From the NCBI RefSeq assembly GCF_900109565.1, contig NZ_FNZZ01000001.1, forward strand, positions 682,001 to 746,000: a stretch of 64,000 nt of DNA, read 5' to 3'. The stretch is from Sphingomonas palmae (GTDB taxonomy: Bacteria > Pseudomonadota > Alphaproteobacteria > Sphingomonadales > Sphingomonadaceae). The stretch's first letter is position 1. Every line of letters starts with the position of its first letter. Shown here piece after piece: positions 42,462 to 52,008 of this stretch. The position numbers and the translations under genes were made by a program. The notes under the pieces are model-generated. The model had not been told where the DNA came from and ran no database searches. It worked only from the letters and a program-made list of their open reading frames with translations.

Positions 42462-43516
42462 GATCGGCCGTTCGCCGCGATGAAAGCGGCGATCTGTTCC
42501 GGCGAAAGAACGGCATGCGCCAGCCCCTCGCGGGCCACCGTGCCCGGCATGCCCCAGACGACCGAGGAAGTGCGGTCCTGCACCACCACGGTGCCGCCGG
42601 CTTCGCGCACCTGTCTTGCGCCCTCTAATCCGTCGCGACCCATCCCGCTCAACACCACGGCCAGCAATCGCTCGCGGTAGACGCCGGCAAGCGTCGCAAA
42701 CATCGGATCGACCGCGGGCAGGTTTCCGGTCGCGGCGGCATCGCGTGACAGGCGGAGCGCCGCGGTACCGTCGCCCAGCGACTTGGCGACGACGTGCGCG
42801 TCACCGGGTGCGACGACGACCTCGCCGGGCACCAGTCGCGTACACTCGCGCGCGACCGCACATGCTCGGCCGGATACGGCCGAAATCTGCGCGGCGAAGA
42901 AGGTGGAGAAGCTGCTCGGCAGGTGCTGCGTCACCACGATCGGCCGCTGCATGGCAGGCGGGATGGCGCGCAGCACGCTCGTCAGTGCGTGGATGCCGCC
43001 GGTCGAGGCGCCGATCGCGACCACGTCGAACGGAAACGCGGGCCTCGGCAGCGCGCCCGACGCCGGGATCGGCGCATTCTCCGTGGCGGTGAGGTCGTCC
43101 AGTTTCGCGAGCAGCATGTCGCCGAACCGCGACCCCATCGCGGCAGCGGGCTTCACCAGCGTGTCGGCCGCACCCAGCGCCAGCGCCTCGATCGCGTGCG
43201 CCGCACCCGCCGTTGCCGAGCCCGAGACGATCAATACCTTAGCCCCGCGCGACGCGTGCAGCAGATCGGGCAATGCCGCCAGCCCGCTGGTGCGCGGCAT
43301 TTCGATGTCGAGCAGGATCAGGTCGACGGAAGTTTCCCGTAAGCGCACCAGCGCCGCCGAAGCGCTCGCGCAAGCTCCGACCATGCTATAACGTCCACTC
43401 TCCACGATCGTCCGTGACAGCGCCGCGCGCGCCACCGCCGAATCGTCGACGATCATGACCCGCGGCCTCGGCACGGCAGGCGCCGCCGGGCGTACAAGAG
43501 AGGGTGACGACGCCAT
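42458..43516 (-). CDS. cheB: Chemotaxis response regulator protein-glutamate methylesterase CheB
   Basis: 352 aa. N-terminal receiver (about 18-135; VMIVDDS, phospho-Asp about 70 in LILLDIEMP), then the C-terminal methylesterase domain with GASTGG Ser, TQHLP His and GMGRDG Asp. Removes methyl groups from chemoreceptors when phosphorylated by CheA. ATG 43516; the ATGA overlap with cheR links their translation. Confidence 0.94.
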   Translation of the reverse strand: MASSPSLVRPAAPAVPRPRVMIVDDSAVARAALSRTIVESGRYSMVGACASASAALVRLRETSVDLILLDIEMPRTSGLAALPDLLHASRGAKVLIVSGSATAGAAHAIEALALGAADTLVKPAAAMGSRFGDMLLAKLDDLTATENAPIPASGALPRPAFPFDVVAIGASTGGIHALTSVLRAIPPAMQRPIVVTQHLPSSFSTFFAAQISAVSGRACAVARECTRLVPGEVVVAPGDAHVVAKSLGDGTAALRLSRDAAATGNLPAVDPMFATLAGVYRERLLAVVLSGMGRDGLEGARQVREAGGTVVVQDRTSSVVWGMPGTVAREGLAHAVLSPEQIAAFIAANGRS

Positions 43517-43536
43517 CTCGCGAGCCGGATTGGGGT

Positions 43537-43902
43537 TCAGGCGACGCCGACGATCTGCAGCTTGCTTTCCAGCGTTTCGCGGTCGAACGGCTTCATGACA
43601 TATTCGTCCGCGCCCGCTTCGATCGCGGCGCGAATGTGTGCCATGCCATTCTCGGTGGTGCAGAACACGACCTTGGGCCGTTTCGCCAGCGTCTCGTCGC
43701 CCAGCGCGCGCAGGAACTCCATCCCGCTCATCACCGGCATGTTCCAGTCGAGCAGCACCACGTCGGGCTGGTGCGCGTGGCACTGCCCCAGCGCCTCGCG
43801 ACCGTCCGCGGCCTCGACCACCGCGAAGTCGAGCGTCTCCAGGATGTGGCGTGCGACCTTGCGAATGACCTTTGAATCGTCGACGATCAGGCAGGTTTTC
43901 AT
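43537..43902 (-). CDS. cheY: Chemotaxis response regulator CheY
   Basis: 121 aa single receiver domain. CLIVDDSKVIRKVARHI, phospho-Asp in LLDWNMPVMSG (about 52), Thr in VVFCTTENG, and Lys in DEYVMKPFDRE, a complete set. It binds the flagellar switch after CheA phosphorylation in classical systems. ATG at 43902. Lies between cheW and cheB. Confidence 0.93.
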   Translation of the reverse strand: MKTCLIVDDSKVIRKVARHILETLDFAVVEAADGREALGQCHAHQPDVVLLDWNMPVMSGMEFLRALGDETLAKRPKVVFCTTENGMAHIRAAIEAGADEYVMKPFDRETLESKLQIVGVA

Positions 43903-43964
43903 GCTGTTACTCGACTCGCATCGTGGTTCGGCTAACACCTTGGCAGACAGGCGTAAGTGTCGCG

Positions 43965-44411
43965 TTAACGGGCAGGCTCCGCCGTCTGTTCGCCGGCCAG
44001 TTCGATCAGGCGCTTGAGGTCCAGCACCATCAGCGTCTCGCCGTCTCCGTCGGCGATGCCGCGTACCGCCGACCAGCCACCGTCCAGCGCCATGCCCGCG
44101 GGCGTCGGCGCGATCGCCAGCGTGGAGACGTCCTCCAGCGTGTCCACTGCAACAGCGTAGAGGTGGCCGTCGACCATCGTCACCACGCCGCGCCTGCCGG
44201 CCTCGCGGTCGTCGGCGAGCCCGAGCACCCGACGCGTCTCGATCACGGTCGCGACACGACTGCGCAGCGCCGCCAGTCCGCGGATCGTTGCGGGCGCACC
44301 GGGTGTCGGCACGATCTCGGGCAGATCGACGACCGAATCGACCTGCGTCGCGTCGAACAGCACGCCCCGTCCCGCGACATGCGCGACGAGGTGCAATCTG
44401 GTTTCGCTCAT
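43965..44411 (-). CDS. cheW: Chemotaxis coupling protein CheW
   Basis: 148 aa SH3-like CheW domain. GRGVLFDATQVDSVVDLPEIVPTPGAPATIRGLAALRSRVATVIETRRVLGL is the typical CheW pattern. Couples receptors to CheA. ATG 44411 overlaps the cheA stop (ATGA). It is a short, single-domain member. Confidence 0.92.
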   Translation of the reverse strand: MSETRLHLVAHVAGRGVLFDATQVDSVVDLPEIVPTPGAPATIRGLAALRSRVATVIETRRVLGLADDREAGRRGVVTMVDGHLYAVAVDTLEDVSTLAIAPTPAGMALDGGWSAVRGIADGDGETLMVLDLKRLIELAGEQTAEPAR

Positions 44412-46699
44412 GCGCGATACTCCTGCAGGGCTGCCACCAGTGCCGCACGATCGCCGCGGTACAGACCAGTGCCGGCGTGGCGGCTCAGGCGAATGACGTG
44501 TCCCGGTGCGCTGCTCGCCTCCTCCTCCATCGCCAGTGCGACGGCGACGGCCGTACCCGGCCGTGCCTCGCGCACGACGCGGTAGCCGGCCGCCTCGATC
44601 GTGGGGCGCAGGAACGCCTCCATCCAGCCACTCTCACTGCCGTGCAGCAGGCACAACGGCCGTGCACCGCTCGTCGTTTCCGGGTCGAAGAGCGCGAGCG
44701 GATCGACCAGCTCGACCGGCTCGTCACCCAGCATCACCAACGTCGCTCCGCCAGGCTCGCTGACGACCTCGGCTGGCAGATCGACGATCTCGATTGCCTC
44801 GGCGATCGGGTAGCCGATCTCGCGGCCATCCAGTTGCAGCCGAAGGATCGTCCTGACCTGCGCCGGGTCGGCGACACGCGCGCTCCACAGCGGCACCGCC
44901 GCACCCTCACGCGTCACCCACCAGCGGTCACCCGCCGGCGCGATCGCGTCCGCCGGCACCTGCTCGATCCGTCCGACCGCATCGGCCGCGATCATGCGGC
45001 GGCGCTGGTCCGCGTCGCGGAACAGCAGCGCACGCGGGGCCTCGACGACCGCCTCGCTCTCGACCGTGACCTCCTGCCGCTCGAACCGAAGGCCGGCCCG
45101 CGCAGCAATGCCCGCCGCGTCGAGTAGCAGGATCGGCACGCCGTCGTCGGGCAGCATCTGCCCGGCATAGATGCCCGCCGACATGACCGCGGGCGCGGCG
45201 GGTTTAACCACCAGTTCCTGCGTCTCGACCACGCCGCTGAGCCCGAGCGCGAACACGCCCTCGCGCAGCGTCAGGATCGCTATCAGCGCGACCGTCTCGG
45301 GGCTGGCAAGTCCCAGCAGCGCGGGCAGATCGACCATCGGCATGCGACGGCCGCGTACCACCGCCATCGCGTGCGCCCCGAAGCGCTCGATCCGCAACGC
45401 GCTTTTGTCGACCGCGACGATTTCCTCGACCACCTGCCGCGACAGCGCGAACCGCGTCTCCGCCGCTTCGACGATGACTGCGTTCAGGATCGCGAGCGTC
45501 AGCGGCACCTCGATCGTCACGACGAGCCCGCGGCCGGGCTCGTTCCTGAGCGAGATGCGCCCGCCGATCTGCTCGACATTCGCCTTGACGACGTCCATCC
45601 CGACGCCGCGACCCGAGATGTCGCCGGCTTCCTCGCGCGTCGACAGGCCGGGTTCGAAAATGAGTTCGAGCCGGCGCGTTTCGCTCCATCCTGCGATCTC
45701 GGCCGCGCGCGCCGGCTGGTTGCGGACGAACTTCTCGACCAGCCGGTTCGTGTCGATGCCGCGCCCGTCGTCGGCGATCTCGATGACGATCAGATTGCCC
45801 GCCTGCCGTGCTGCGACGCGCAGGGTGCCCGACACAGGCTTGCCGGCGAAGACACGGTCGGCTCGCGCCTCAATCCCGTGGTCGATCGCGTTGCGGACCA
45901 TGTGCGCGAGCGGATCGCGCAGCATCTCGATCATCTCGCGGTCGAGTTCGACATCGCCGCCCTCGATCACCAGCGACACCGTCTTGCCAACCGCCGCCGC
46001 CGTGTCGCGCACCATACGCGGCAGCGCCTGGAACAGGGCATCGATCCGCTGCATCCGCGTGCGCGTCACCGTGTCGCGTAGTTCCGCGACCGTCATCGAC
46101 AATCGCTCGAGCGTCGCCTCGAGCTGCGGGTCGCCCGCGTCGCGTAATTGTCGTGCGACCTGGTTGCGCGCCAGCACCATGTCGGACACGCCGCTCATCA
46201 TCCGGTCGAGCAGGTCGATCGATAGCCGAACAGTCCGTTTCGGCGCGCGCGCTGAGTGGCTGGGCTGAAGCGAAGCTCCGGCAGGGGAAACTTCCGCCTC
46301 GACATCGATCACCGGTTCGACCTCCGCCCGCGCCCCAGGCTCCAGCAGCGCGATCAACGCCGCCTCGTCGCCGTCGTCGAGCGGTTGTCCCGCGTCGATC
46401 GCCTCGACGATCTCGCCGATCCGGTCGACGATCGCGAGGATCGCCGACACGGTCGCCGCATCCGGGTGACGGTCGCCCGCGCGGACCGCCGACAGCACGT
46501 CCTCGGCCGCGTGGCTCAACCGGGCAAGGCGCGGCAGGTCGAGGAAGCCGCAGCTTCCCTTGATCGTGTGGACGAAGCGGAAGATCGCGCCCAGCCGCGC
46601 CTGATCGCTCGGGTCGCGCTCCCAGCCGACGATCTCGCCCGAGAGCGCTTCCAGCGTCTCGCGCGTCTCGGCAATGAATTCCTGCAGCAGATCGTCCAT
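44408..46699 (-). CDS. cheA: Chemotaxis sensor histidine kinase CheA
   Basis: 763 aa. HPt domain (1-110) with FRFVHTIKGSCGFLDLPRL, phospho-His about 44. A dimerisation helix pair and HATPase_c (GRGIDTNRL, GRGVGMDVVKANVEQIGGRIS) lead to a CheW-like domain (about 415-540). A second CheW-like segment (about 560-680) and a C-terminal part ALLHGSE-like (about 690-763) that resembles a receiver but lacks the phospho-Asp. There is no obvious P2 CheY-binding domain. Kinase that drives CheY and CheB. Confidence 0.93.
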   Translation of the reverse strand: MDDLLQEFIAETRETLEALSGEIVGWERDPSDQARLGAIFRFVHTIKGSCGFLDLPRLARLSHAAEDVLSAVRAGDRHPDAATVSAILAIVDRIGEIVEAIDAGQPLDDGDEAALIALLEPGARAEVEPVIDVEAEVSPAGASLQPSHSARAPKRTVRLSIDLLDRMMSGVSDMVLARNQVARQLRDAGDPQLEATLERLSMTVAELRDTVTRTRMQRIDALFQALPRMVRDTAAAVGKTVSLVIEGGDVELDREMIEMLRDPLAHMVRNAIDHGIEARADRVFAGKPVSGTLRVAARQAGNLIVIEIADDGRGIDTNRLVEKFVRNQPARAAEIAGWSETRRLELIFEPGLSTREEAGDISGRGVGMDVVKANVEQIGGRISLRNEPGRGLVVTIEVPLTLAILNAVIVEAAETRFALSRQVVEEIVAVDKSALRIERFGAHAMAVVRGRRMPMVDLPALLGLASPETVALIAILTLREGVFALGLSGVVETQELVVKPAAPAVMSAGIYAGQMLPDDGVPILLLDAAGIAARAGLRFERQEVTVESEAVVEAPRALLFRDADQRRRMIAADAVGRIEQVPADAIAPAGDRWWVTREGAAVPLWSARVADPAQVRTILRLQLDGREIGYPIAEAIEIVDLPAEVVSEPGGATLVMLGDEPVELVDPLALFDPETTSGARPLCLLHGSESGWMEAFLRPTIEAAGYRVVREARPGTAVAVALAMEEEASSAPGHVIRLSRHAGTGLYRGDRAALVAALQEYRA

Positions 46700-46780
46700 G
46701 CGGCCTCGATGTCCCCGGCCGCCGGCATGGCACGATTAGGTTAAGAGCGGCTTAGGAGCCGGCGCTATCCTCACGATCCT

Positions 46781-47428
46781 TCAGCGCGAAGACGGCAGCG
46801 TCGCGCCGAACATCAGCGACCCGTCATCGCCGTCGCTGACCACGACCGAGCCGCCCGCCTCCTCGGCGATCGCGTGCACCATGTAAGCGGCAGCCGCGCG
46901 CGGGGTGATCGCTTCGTCGGCGGCACCGTCGACCAGTGTGGCGCGCAGTTCGGGATCGAGCACGACGCGCGGCCCCTCCGCGTGGAGCACGATCTCGGTC
47001 AAGCCGTCGCTGTCCTCCGCCCCGATCGTCAACCGGCCACCGCGCAGTAGCGCATCGCCAGCGATCATCGACAGGTTCAATAGCACCTTGATCGCGGATT
47101 TGGTCAGGTCGGCGCGCTCGACCACCCAGTTGAGCGTCAACCGCTTGTTGTCGCCGAGCAATCCCTCGATCGCGACCTGCGCCTCGCGCGTGTCGACCCG
47201 CTCGCCGAACCCGCCGGCAGCACCGAAGGCGAGGCGGAAGAACTTGAGCTTGTTGGCCGACACACGCGCACTCTCGTTGAGCAATTCCATGCAGCGCGCA
47301 CGCATGGCAGGGTCGGTCTCGTCGGCGAGCAGTTCCAGCCCGTTGTTGAGCGCGCCCACCGGCGAGAGCAGGTCGTGGCACAGCCGCGAGCAGAGCAGGC
47401 TGGCGAAATCGACCGGACTGATGGCCAT
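46781..47428 (-). CDS. chpT: Histidine phosphotransferase ChpT
   Basis: 215 aa. DHp-like N-terminus with SRLCHDLLSPVGALNNGLELL (phospho-His about 20 in CHDLLSPVGA) and a degenerate ATPase-like C-terminus without the ATP-binding motifs. This matches ChpT, which carries phosphate from CckA to CtrA and CpdR in Alphaproteobacteria. ATG at 47428 with GAGGAT upstream. Next to cheA but not overlapping it. With the DivL homologue, two relay members are in this window, though cckA and ctrA are not. Confidence 0.9.
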   Translation of the reverse strand: MAISPVDFASLLCSRLCHDLLSPVGALNNGLELLADETDPAMRARCMELLNESARVSANKLKFFRLAFGAAGGFGERVDTREAQVAIEGLLGDNKRLTLNWVVERADLTKSAIKVLLNLSMIAGDALLRGGRLTIGAEDSDGLTEIVLHAEGPRVVLDPELRATLVDGAADEAITPRAAAAYMVHAIAEEAGGSVVVSDGDDGSLMFGATLPSSR

Positions 47429-47509
47429 GAATGATCCTCGGGATGCGCAGAACTGATGCGGGCGTTGTGACCGCTGCACGAAAGCGGCGCAAGCAGGGTT
47501 AACGCGGCT

Positions 47510-47923
47510 TCATTCCGCCGTGACGATCAGTTCGACCGGATCGAAGCGCCCGTGCAGCGCGCCGCACTCCACCGCGCGCCACGCCGCCATCTCGCCAGCC
47601 CCGACGATGATCCAGATCGCACCGTCGGGCGCCGCCTCCGCCGCGTCGGTCGGCGAAGGTCGTGGGTTGCCGGTCGGGTGGGAGTGGTAATGGCCGATCA
47701 CCTGAGGCCCGCCTGACCGGGCCGCGCGCCACGCCGCGATCAGCGCGGCAGGGTCGAGCTCGAACCGCGTCGCCGGCTCGCTGCTGACGTTCGCGCATCG
47801 TTCGACTGCGATGATTCGCTCTCGGTTGCCCAGCAACAGCCCGCATACCTCCGTCTGCGACGACCGCGCGTGATCGAGAATTCGTTGTCTAAGCGTAATT
47901 GAAATTTCCACCTTCATCGCCAT
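47510..47923 (-). CDS. JAB/MPN-domain (Mov34) metalloprotease
   Basis: 137 aa. JAMM zinc motif: Glu about 25 (TEVCGLLLG), His-x-His in GHYHSHPTG (about 78-80) with SPTD Asp about 93. Prokaryotic JAB proteases act in cysteine/siderophore-like and ubiquitin-like-protein pathways, but the role of this stand-alone member is unknown. Divergent to rluD, only 12 bases apart. Confidence 0.88.
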   Translation of the reverse strand: MAMKVEISITLRQRILDHARSSQTEVCGLLLGNRERIIAVERCANVSSEPATRFELDPAALIAAWRAARSGGPQVIGHYHSHPTGNPRPSPTDAAEAAPDGAIWIIVGAGEMAAWRAVECGALHGRFDPVELIVTAE

Positions 47924-47935
47924 CTAGGATGCAGC

Positions 47936-48895
47936 ATGGACCGGGGGGTTTCCATAATTGAAGCGACGATCGCGCCGGCCGCGGATGGCTGGCGGCTCGA
48001 CCGTGCGCTGGCGGACGCGGTCCCCACTCTGTCGCGGGAGCGGCTGAAGGTGTTGATCAACGCCGGACAGGTGTCGCAAGGCGATGCGCTGGTGCGCGAT
48101 CCGGCGCGCAAGTCGCGTGGCGGTGAACGGTTCAGCGTTGCCGTGCCCGCCCCCGCCCCGGCGCACAACGAGGCGCAGGACATCCCGCTGGTCGTCGCGT
48201 TCGAGGACGAGCATCTGATCGTCGTCGACAAGCCTGCCGGGCTGGTCGTCCACCCCGCCGCGGGCAATCTCGACGGGACGCTCGTCAACGCGCTGCTGCA
48301 TCACTGCGGCGGCAGCCTGTCGGGGATCGGCGGCGTCGCGCGTCCGGGGATCGTCCACCGGATCGACAAGGACACGTCCGGACTGATGGTCGCGGCCAAG
48401 ACCGACCGCGCGCACGAGGGGCTGGCAAAGCAGTTCGCCGCGCACTCGATCGACCGGCGCTACTATGCGATCGTCGCGGGGCGACCCATGCCGGCGGCAG
48501 GAAGCGTCGACGCCCCGCTCGCGCGCAGCCCGCAGAACCGCAAGAAGGTCGCGATCGTCGCCGCCAACTATTCGGGCGCCAAGCGCGCAGTCACCCACTA
48601 CCGCACGCTCCACAATCTACGCGAGGCGGCGATGGTCGAGTGTCGGCTGGAAACCGGCCGCACGCACCAGGTCCGCGTCCATATGGCGTCGCTCGGCCAT
48701 TCCTTGCTGGGTGATCCGGTGTATGGCCGAACCAAACAGGCTCACAAGGGCGTGTTGGACACACTGAACTTTCGTCGGCAGGCGCTGCACGCGACGCGAC
48801 TGGGGTTCGTTCACCCGATTTCAACCGCCACGATGGCGTTTGACAGCCCGATGCCCGCCGACATGCAGGAACTGTTCAGGCGGCTTGACGTATAG
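47936..48895 (+). CDS. rluD: 23S rRNA pseudouridine synthase RluD/RluA family
   Basis: 319 aa. N-terminal S4-like domain (LIN-GQVSQGDALVRDPARKSR; residues about 25-75), then RluA catalytic GIVHRIDKDTSGLMVAAKT with the catalytic Asp, ETGRTHQVRVHMASLGHSLLGDPVYG and RQALHATRLGF. It pseudouridylates 23S rRNA helix 69 in the RluD class; size and the S4 domain favour RluD. Followed by rpoH, the usual alphaproteobacterial order. Confidence 0.92.
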   Translation: MDRGVSIIEATIAPAADGWRLDRALADAVPTLSRERLKVLINAGQVSQGDALVRDPARKSRGGERFSVAVPAPAPAHNEAQDIPLVVAFEDEHLIVVDKPAGLVVHPAAGNLDGTLVNALLHHCGGSLSGIGGVARPGIVHRIDKDTSGLMVAAKTDRAHEGLAKQFAAHSIDRRYYAIVAGRPMPAAGSVDAPLARSPQNRKKVAIVAANYSGAKRAVTHYRTLHNLREAAMVECRLETGRTHQVRVHMASLGHSLLGDPVYGRTKQAHKGVLDTLNFRRQALHATRLGFVHPISTATMAFDSPMPADMQELFRRLDV

Positions 48896-48971
48896 GATCG
48901 GACCACGCGTGCTGCACCGCAATGGGACAGCGAAGGCGCGTTCTCCGCGAGAAAGGGAGACACAAAGGATC

Positions 48972-49874
48972 ATGGCAAAAGGCAGCAACGTCCCGGCGAC
49001 GATCCCGGCGCTCGGCGGCGAGCAGAGCCTCAACCGCTACCTGTCCGAGATCAAGAAATTTCCGATCCTCGCACCCGAGCAGGAGTTCATGCTCGCCAAG
49101 CGGTTCCAGGAGCACGGCGACACCGACGCGGCGGCGCAGCTCGTCACCAGCCACCTGCGTTTGGTTGCGAAGATTGCGATGGGCTATCGCGGCTACGGCC
49201 TGCCCACGTCCGAGCTGATCTCCGAAGGCAACATCGGTTTGATGCAGGGCGTGAAGAAGTTCGAGCCCGATCGCGGCTTCCGCCTCGCCACCTACGCGAT
49301 GTGGTGGATTCGCGCCTCGATCCAGGAATACATCCTGCGCTCGTGGAGCCTCGTGAAGATGGGCACCACCGCGGCGCAGAAGAAGCTGTTCTTCAACCTG
49401 CGTCGCATGAAGGCGCGGCTCGATGCGTTCGAGGACGGCGACCTCAGCCCAGAGAATGTGCAGAAGATCGCGACTGATCTCGGCGTGACCGAGGCCGACG
49501 TCGTCAGCATGAACCGTCGCATGGCGATGGGCGGCGATACCTCGCTAAACGTCTCCATGCGCGAGGACGGTGAAGGTCAGTGGCAAGACTGGCTGCAGGA
49601 CGACGCGCCCTTGCAGGACAAGGTCGTCGCCGATCAGCAGGAAGCGGACGTGCGCCACGACATGCTGGTCAACGCGATGGAGGATTTGAACGACCGCGAG
49701 AAGCACATCCTGACCGAGCGTCGCCTGACCGACGATCCCAAGACGTTGGAGGAACTGAGCCAGGTTTACGGCGTCAGCCGCGAACGCGTGCGGCAGATCG
49801 AGGTGCGCGCGTTCGAGAAGTTGCAGCGCGCGATGATGCGACTGGCGGGCGAGAAGCGACTGCTGACCGCTTGA
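48972..49874 (+). CDS. rpoH: RNA polymerase heat-shock sigma factor RpoH (sigma-32)
   Basis: 300 aa. Regions 2.1-2.4 (SHLRLVAKIAMGYRGYGLPTSELISEGNIGLMQGVKKFEPDRGFRLATYAMWWIRASIQEY), the RpoH box QKKLFFNLRR, and region 4 with LSQVYGVSRERVRQIEVRAFEKLQ. ATG 48972 with AAAGGA upstream gives the typical length. Directs heat-shock transcription. Confidence 0.97.
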   Translation: MAKGSNVPATIPALGGEQSLNRYLSEIKKFPILAPEQEFMLAKRFQEHGDTDAAAQLVTSHLRLVAKIAMGYRGYGLPTSELISEGNIGLMQGVKKFEPDRGFRLATYAMWWIRASIQEYILRSWSLVKMGTTAAQKKLFFNLRRMKARLDAFEDGDLSPENVQKIATDLGVTEADVVSMNRRMAMGGDTSLNVSMREDGEGQWQDWLQDDAPLQDKVVADQQEADVRHDMLVNAMEDLNDREKHILTERRLTDDPKTLEELSQVYGVSRERVRQIEVRAFEKLQRAMMRLAGEKRLLTA

Positions 49875-49923
49875 CGGATCGTCGGCCGACCGGTCTTCTC
49901 CTGCGCAAACGGGGGAGTTGACC

Positions 49924-50703
49924 ATGTGGCCATCGATCAAGCAGATGTACGGCGGCGCCGTCCGGTTCGCGCGGGCGGCGCCGCTATTGTTTCTGGTGCC
50001 GGTGCTGGTCGAATTCGCGCAGCACGTCGCCGAAATTCAATCCGGCATGTACGTCAGCCGCGACGTGGCGCGCGCGGTGGCGAACGATCCGGTGCGGATG
50101 GCGTTCGGTTTCGCCAAGACGCTGGCGCTGCTGCTGCCAGGCTATTGGTTCGTGCGCTTTCTCGCGTTCGACGGTGACACACGGCGGATGCTCGCCTTCG
50201 ACGCGCGCGCACTCGGGCTGTTCGCGATCCAGTTCGTGCTAGTGGGCAGTGTCCAGTATCTGATGCTGTTCGGCCCTTCGCTCGGTGCACTGTTGGGGTT
50301 GGACGCGCGCTCGGCATCGTTCGTCACCGCGGCGCTCGCGGTCGCGCAATCGGTGCTCGGCATCTATCTGACCGCCTGGTTCGTCGCCTGGCCGCTCGGC
50401 AACACCAGCCTCGGCCCGCTTCGCTCGTGCGTCGTCATGGCGGGCAGCTTCTGGCGCGCGGTCGTCTACCTGCTCGCAGGTGTTATCCCGCTGATGGCGC
50501 TCCACTACGCGCTCGGGCTCGGCGCGATCGGCCGCGCACCCGCGCTCGTGTGGGTCATGCTCGCGCTCGACGCCATTGCGGTCGGCTTTCTCGCGCTGAC
50601 GATGAGCGCCGCCAAATACGTCGCCGCCCGCGATGCGGCGAGGCGCAAGCAGGTCTCGCTGCTGCCTGACCATGAGCCGCAGCCGGTGCCGTCTTTCCAG
50701 TGA
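49924..50703 (+). CDS. Conserved membrane protein, unknown function
   Basis: 259 aa. Five to six hydrophobic segments ([48 protein letters not shown], and others) end in a short basic tail. No motif of a known family. ATG 49924 is chosen because GGGGAG sits 6 bases before it; an immediately upstream TTG is too close. The end overlaps the flavin oxidoreductase by four bases (GTGA), implying joint translation. Confidence 0.82.
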   Translation: MWPSIKQMYGGAVRFARAAPLLFLVPVLVEFAQHVAEIQSGMYVSRDVARAVANDPVRMAFGFAKTLALLLPGYWFVRFLAFDGDTRRMLAFDARALGLFAIQFVLVGSVQYLMLFGPSLGALLGLDARSASFVTAALAVAQSVLGIYLTAWFVAWPLGNTSLGPLRSCVVMAGSFWRAVVYLLAGVIPLMALHYALGLGAIGRAPALVWVMLALDAIAVGFLALTMSAAKYVAARDAARRKQVSLLPDHEPQPVPSFQ

Positions 50704-51923
50704 GCCCCGACGTCCTCGTCATTGGCGCGGGCGCGGCCGGGATCGCCGCCGCGCGGCGCCTGCACGATGCGGGCGTCGATACGCTGCTGATCGATGCGCG
50801 AGAGCGGATCGGTGGCCGCGCGCGTACCGTGCATCACGGCGACGCCGCGCTCGATCTCGGTTGCGGCTGGCTCCACTCGGCGCGGCGCAACAGCTGGACC
50901 GATGTCGCGCGCGGGGCTGGCTTCACCATCGCCACCGATACCGCGCGCTGGGGCGAGCAGTGGCGCGACCTCGGCTACCCACCCGAGGAACAGGGCGCGT
51001 TCGGCCGCGCATGGGACGCGTGGGAAGCACGCGCGCGGGCAGCGGCGAGCGATCCCGACCAGCCGTTGTCGGCGTTCGTCGCGCCCGACGATCGCTGGTG
51101 CCCGATGCTCGACGCGATCTCGGGCTACGCCAACGGCGCGAACCTGTCCGACGTGTCGCTGCACGACTGGCTCGCCTACGAAGATACCGCGACTGAGGAC
51201 AATTGGGCAGTGCGCGAGGGATATGGCACGCTCGTCGCGCACCACGCCGGCACCGTGCCGATCCGCACGGGCGTAGCGGCGAGCCGTGTCGATCACGCCG
51301 GGCCGCACCTGCGCGTCACCACCAACGCCGGCACGATCACCGCGCGTGCGGCGATCATCGCGGTGCCGACCACGGTGCTCGCCGACGAGCGGCTGTCGTT
51401 CACCCCCGCGCTGCCCGACAAGCGCCACGCCGCGGCAGCACTACCACTCGGCGTCGCCGACAAGGCGTTTCTGGCCGTCGACGGCGCGACCTGGCCGCAC
51501 GACGCGCACCTGATCGGCAACCCCTATCGCACCTGCACGGCGAGCCACCGCCTGTCGCCGTTCGGCTGGCCGGTGGTCGAAAGCTTCTTCGGCGGCGATT
51601 GCGCCGACCAGCTCGAAGACGGCGACGCCGCAGCCTTCGCGATCGACGAACTCGTCGCGCTGCTCGGCAGCGACTGGCGCACGCGCTTTACGCCGATCAC
51701 CGCGACGCGTTGGCGGCACGAGGCGTGGATCGAGGGCAGCTACTCGCACGCGCGCGTCGGCAAGGCGGACCAGCGCGCGATGCTGTCGCAGCCGATCGAC
51801 GATCGCCTGTTCTTCGCGGGCGAGGCCTGCTCGCCGCACGATTTTTCCACCGCGCATGGCGCGCGCGACACCGGCCTCGCCGCGGCGGCGGCAGCCATAC
51901 GCGCATTGACGACTGCGCGCTGA
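50700..51923 (+). CDS. FAD-dependent amine oxidase-like oxidoreductase
   Basis: 407 aa. FAD motif [32 protein letters not shown] and the C-terminal [28 protein letters not shown] of the monoamine oxidase/polyamine oxidase family. Substrate cannot be inferred. GTG 50700 overlaps the upstream gene by four bases. No signal peptide is seen. Confidence 0.9.
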   Translation: MSPDVLVIGAGAAGIAAARRLHDAGVDTLLIDARERIGGRARTVHHGDAALDLGCGWLHSARRNSWTDVARGAGFTIATDTARWGEQWRDLGYPPEEQGAFGRAWDAWEARARAAASDPDQPLSAFVAPDDRWCPMLDAISGYANGANLSDVSLHDWLAYEDTATEDNWAVREGYGTLVAHHAGTVPIRTGVAASRVDHAGPHLRVTTNAGTITARAAIIAVPTTVLADERLSFTPALPDKRHAAAALPLGVADKAFLAVDGATWPHDAHLIGNPYRTCTASHRLSPFGWPVVESFFGGDCADQLEDGDAAAFAIDELVALLGSDWRTRFTPITATRWRHEAWIEGSYSHARVGKADQRAMLSQPIDDRLFFAGEACSPHDFSTAHGARDTGLAAAAAAIRALTTAR

Positions 51924-52008
51924 GGCGCACGCTTGCCGGAATGACCATCGCTCATCCGCGCGATCACCCTTCACCCCGCCCGCCCGACCGCGTAGGTTCC
52001 GTCCCACC

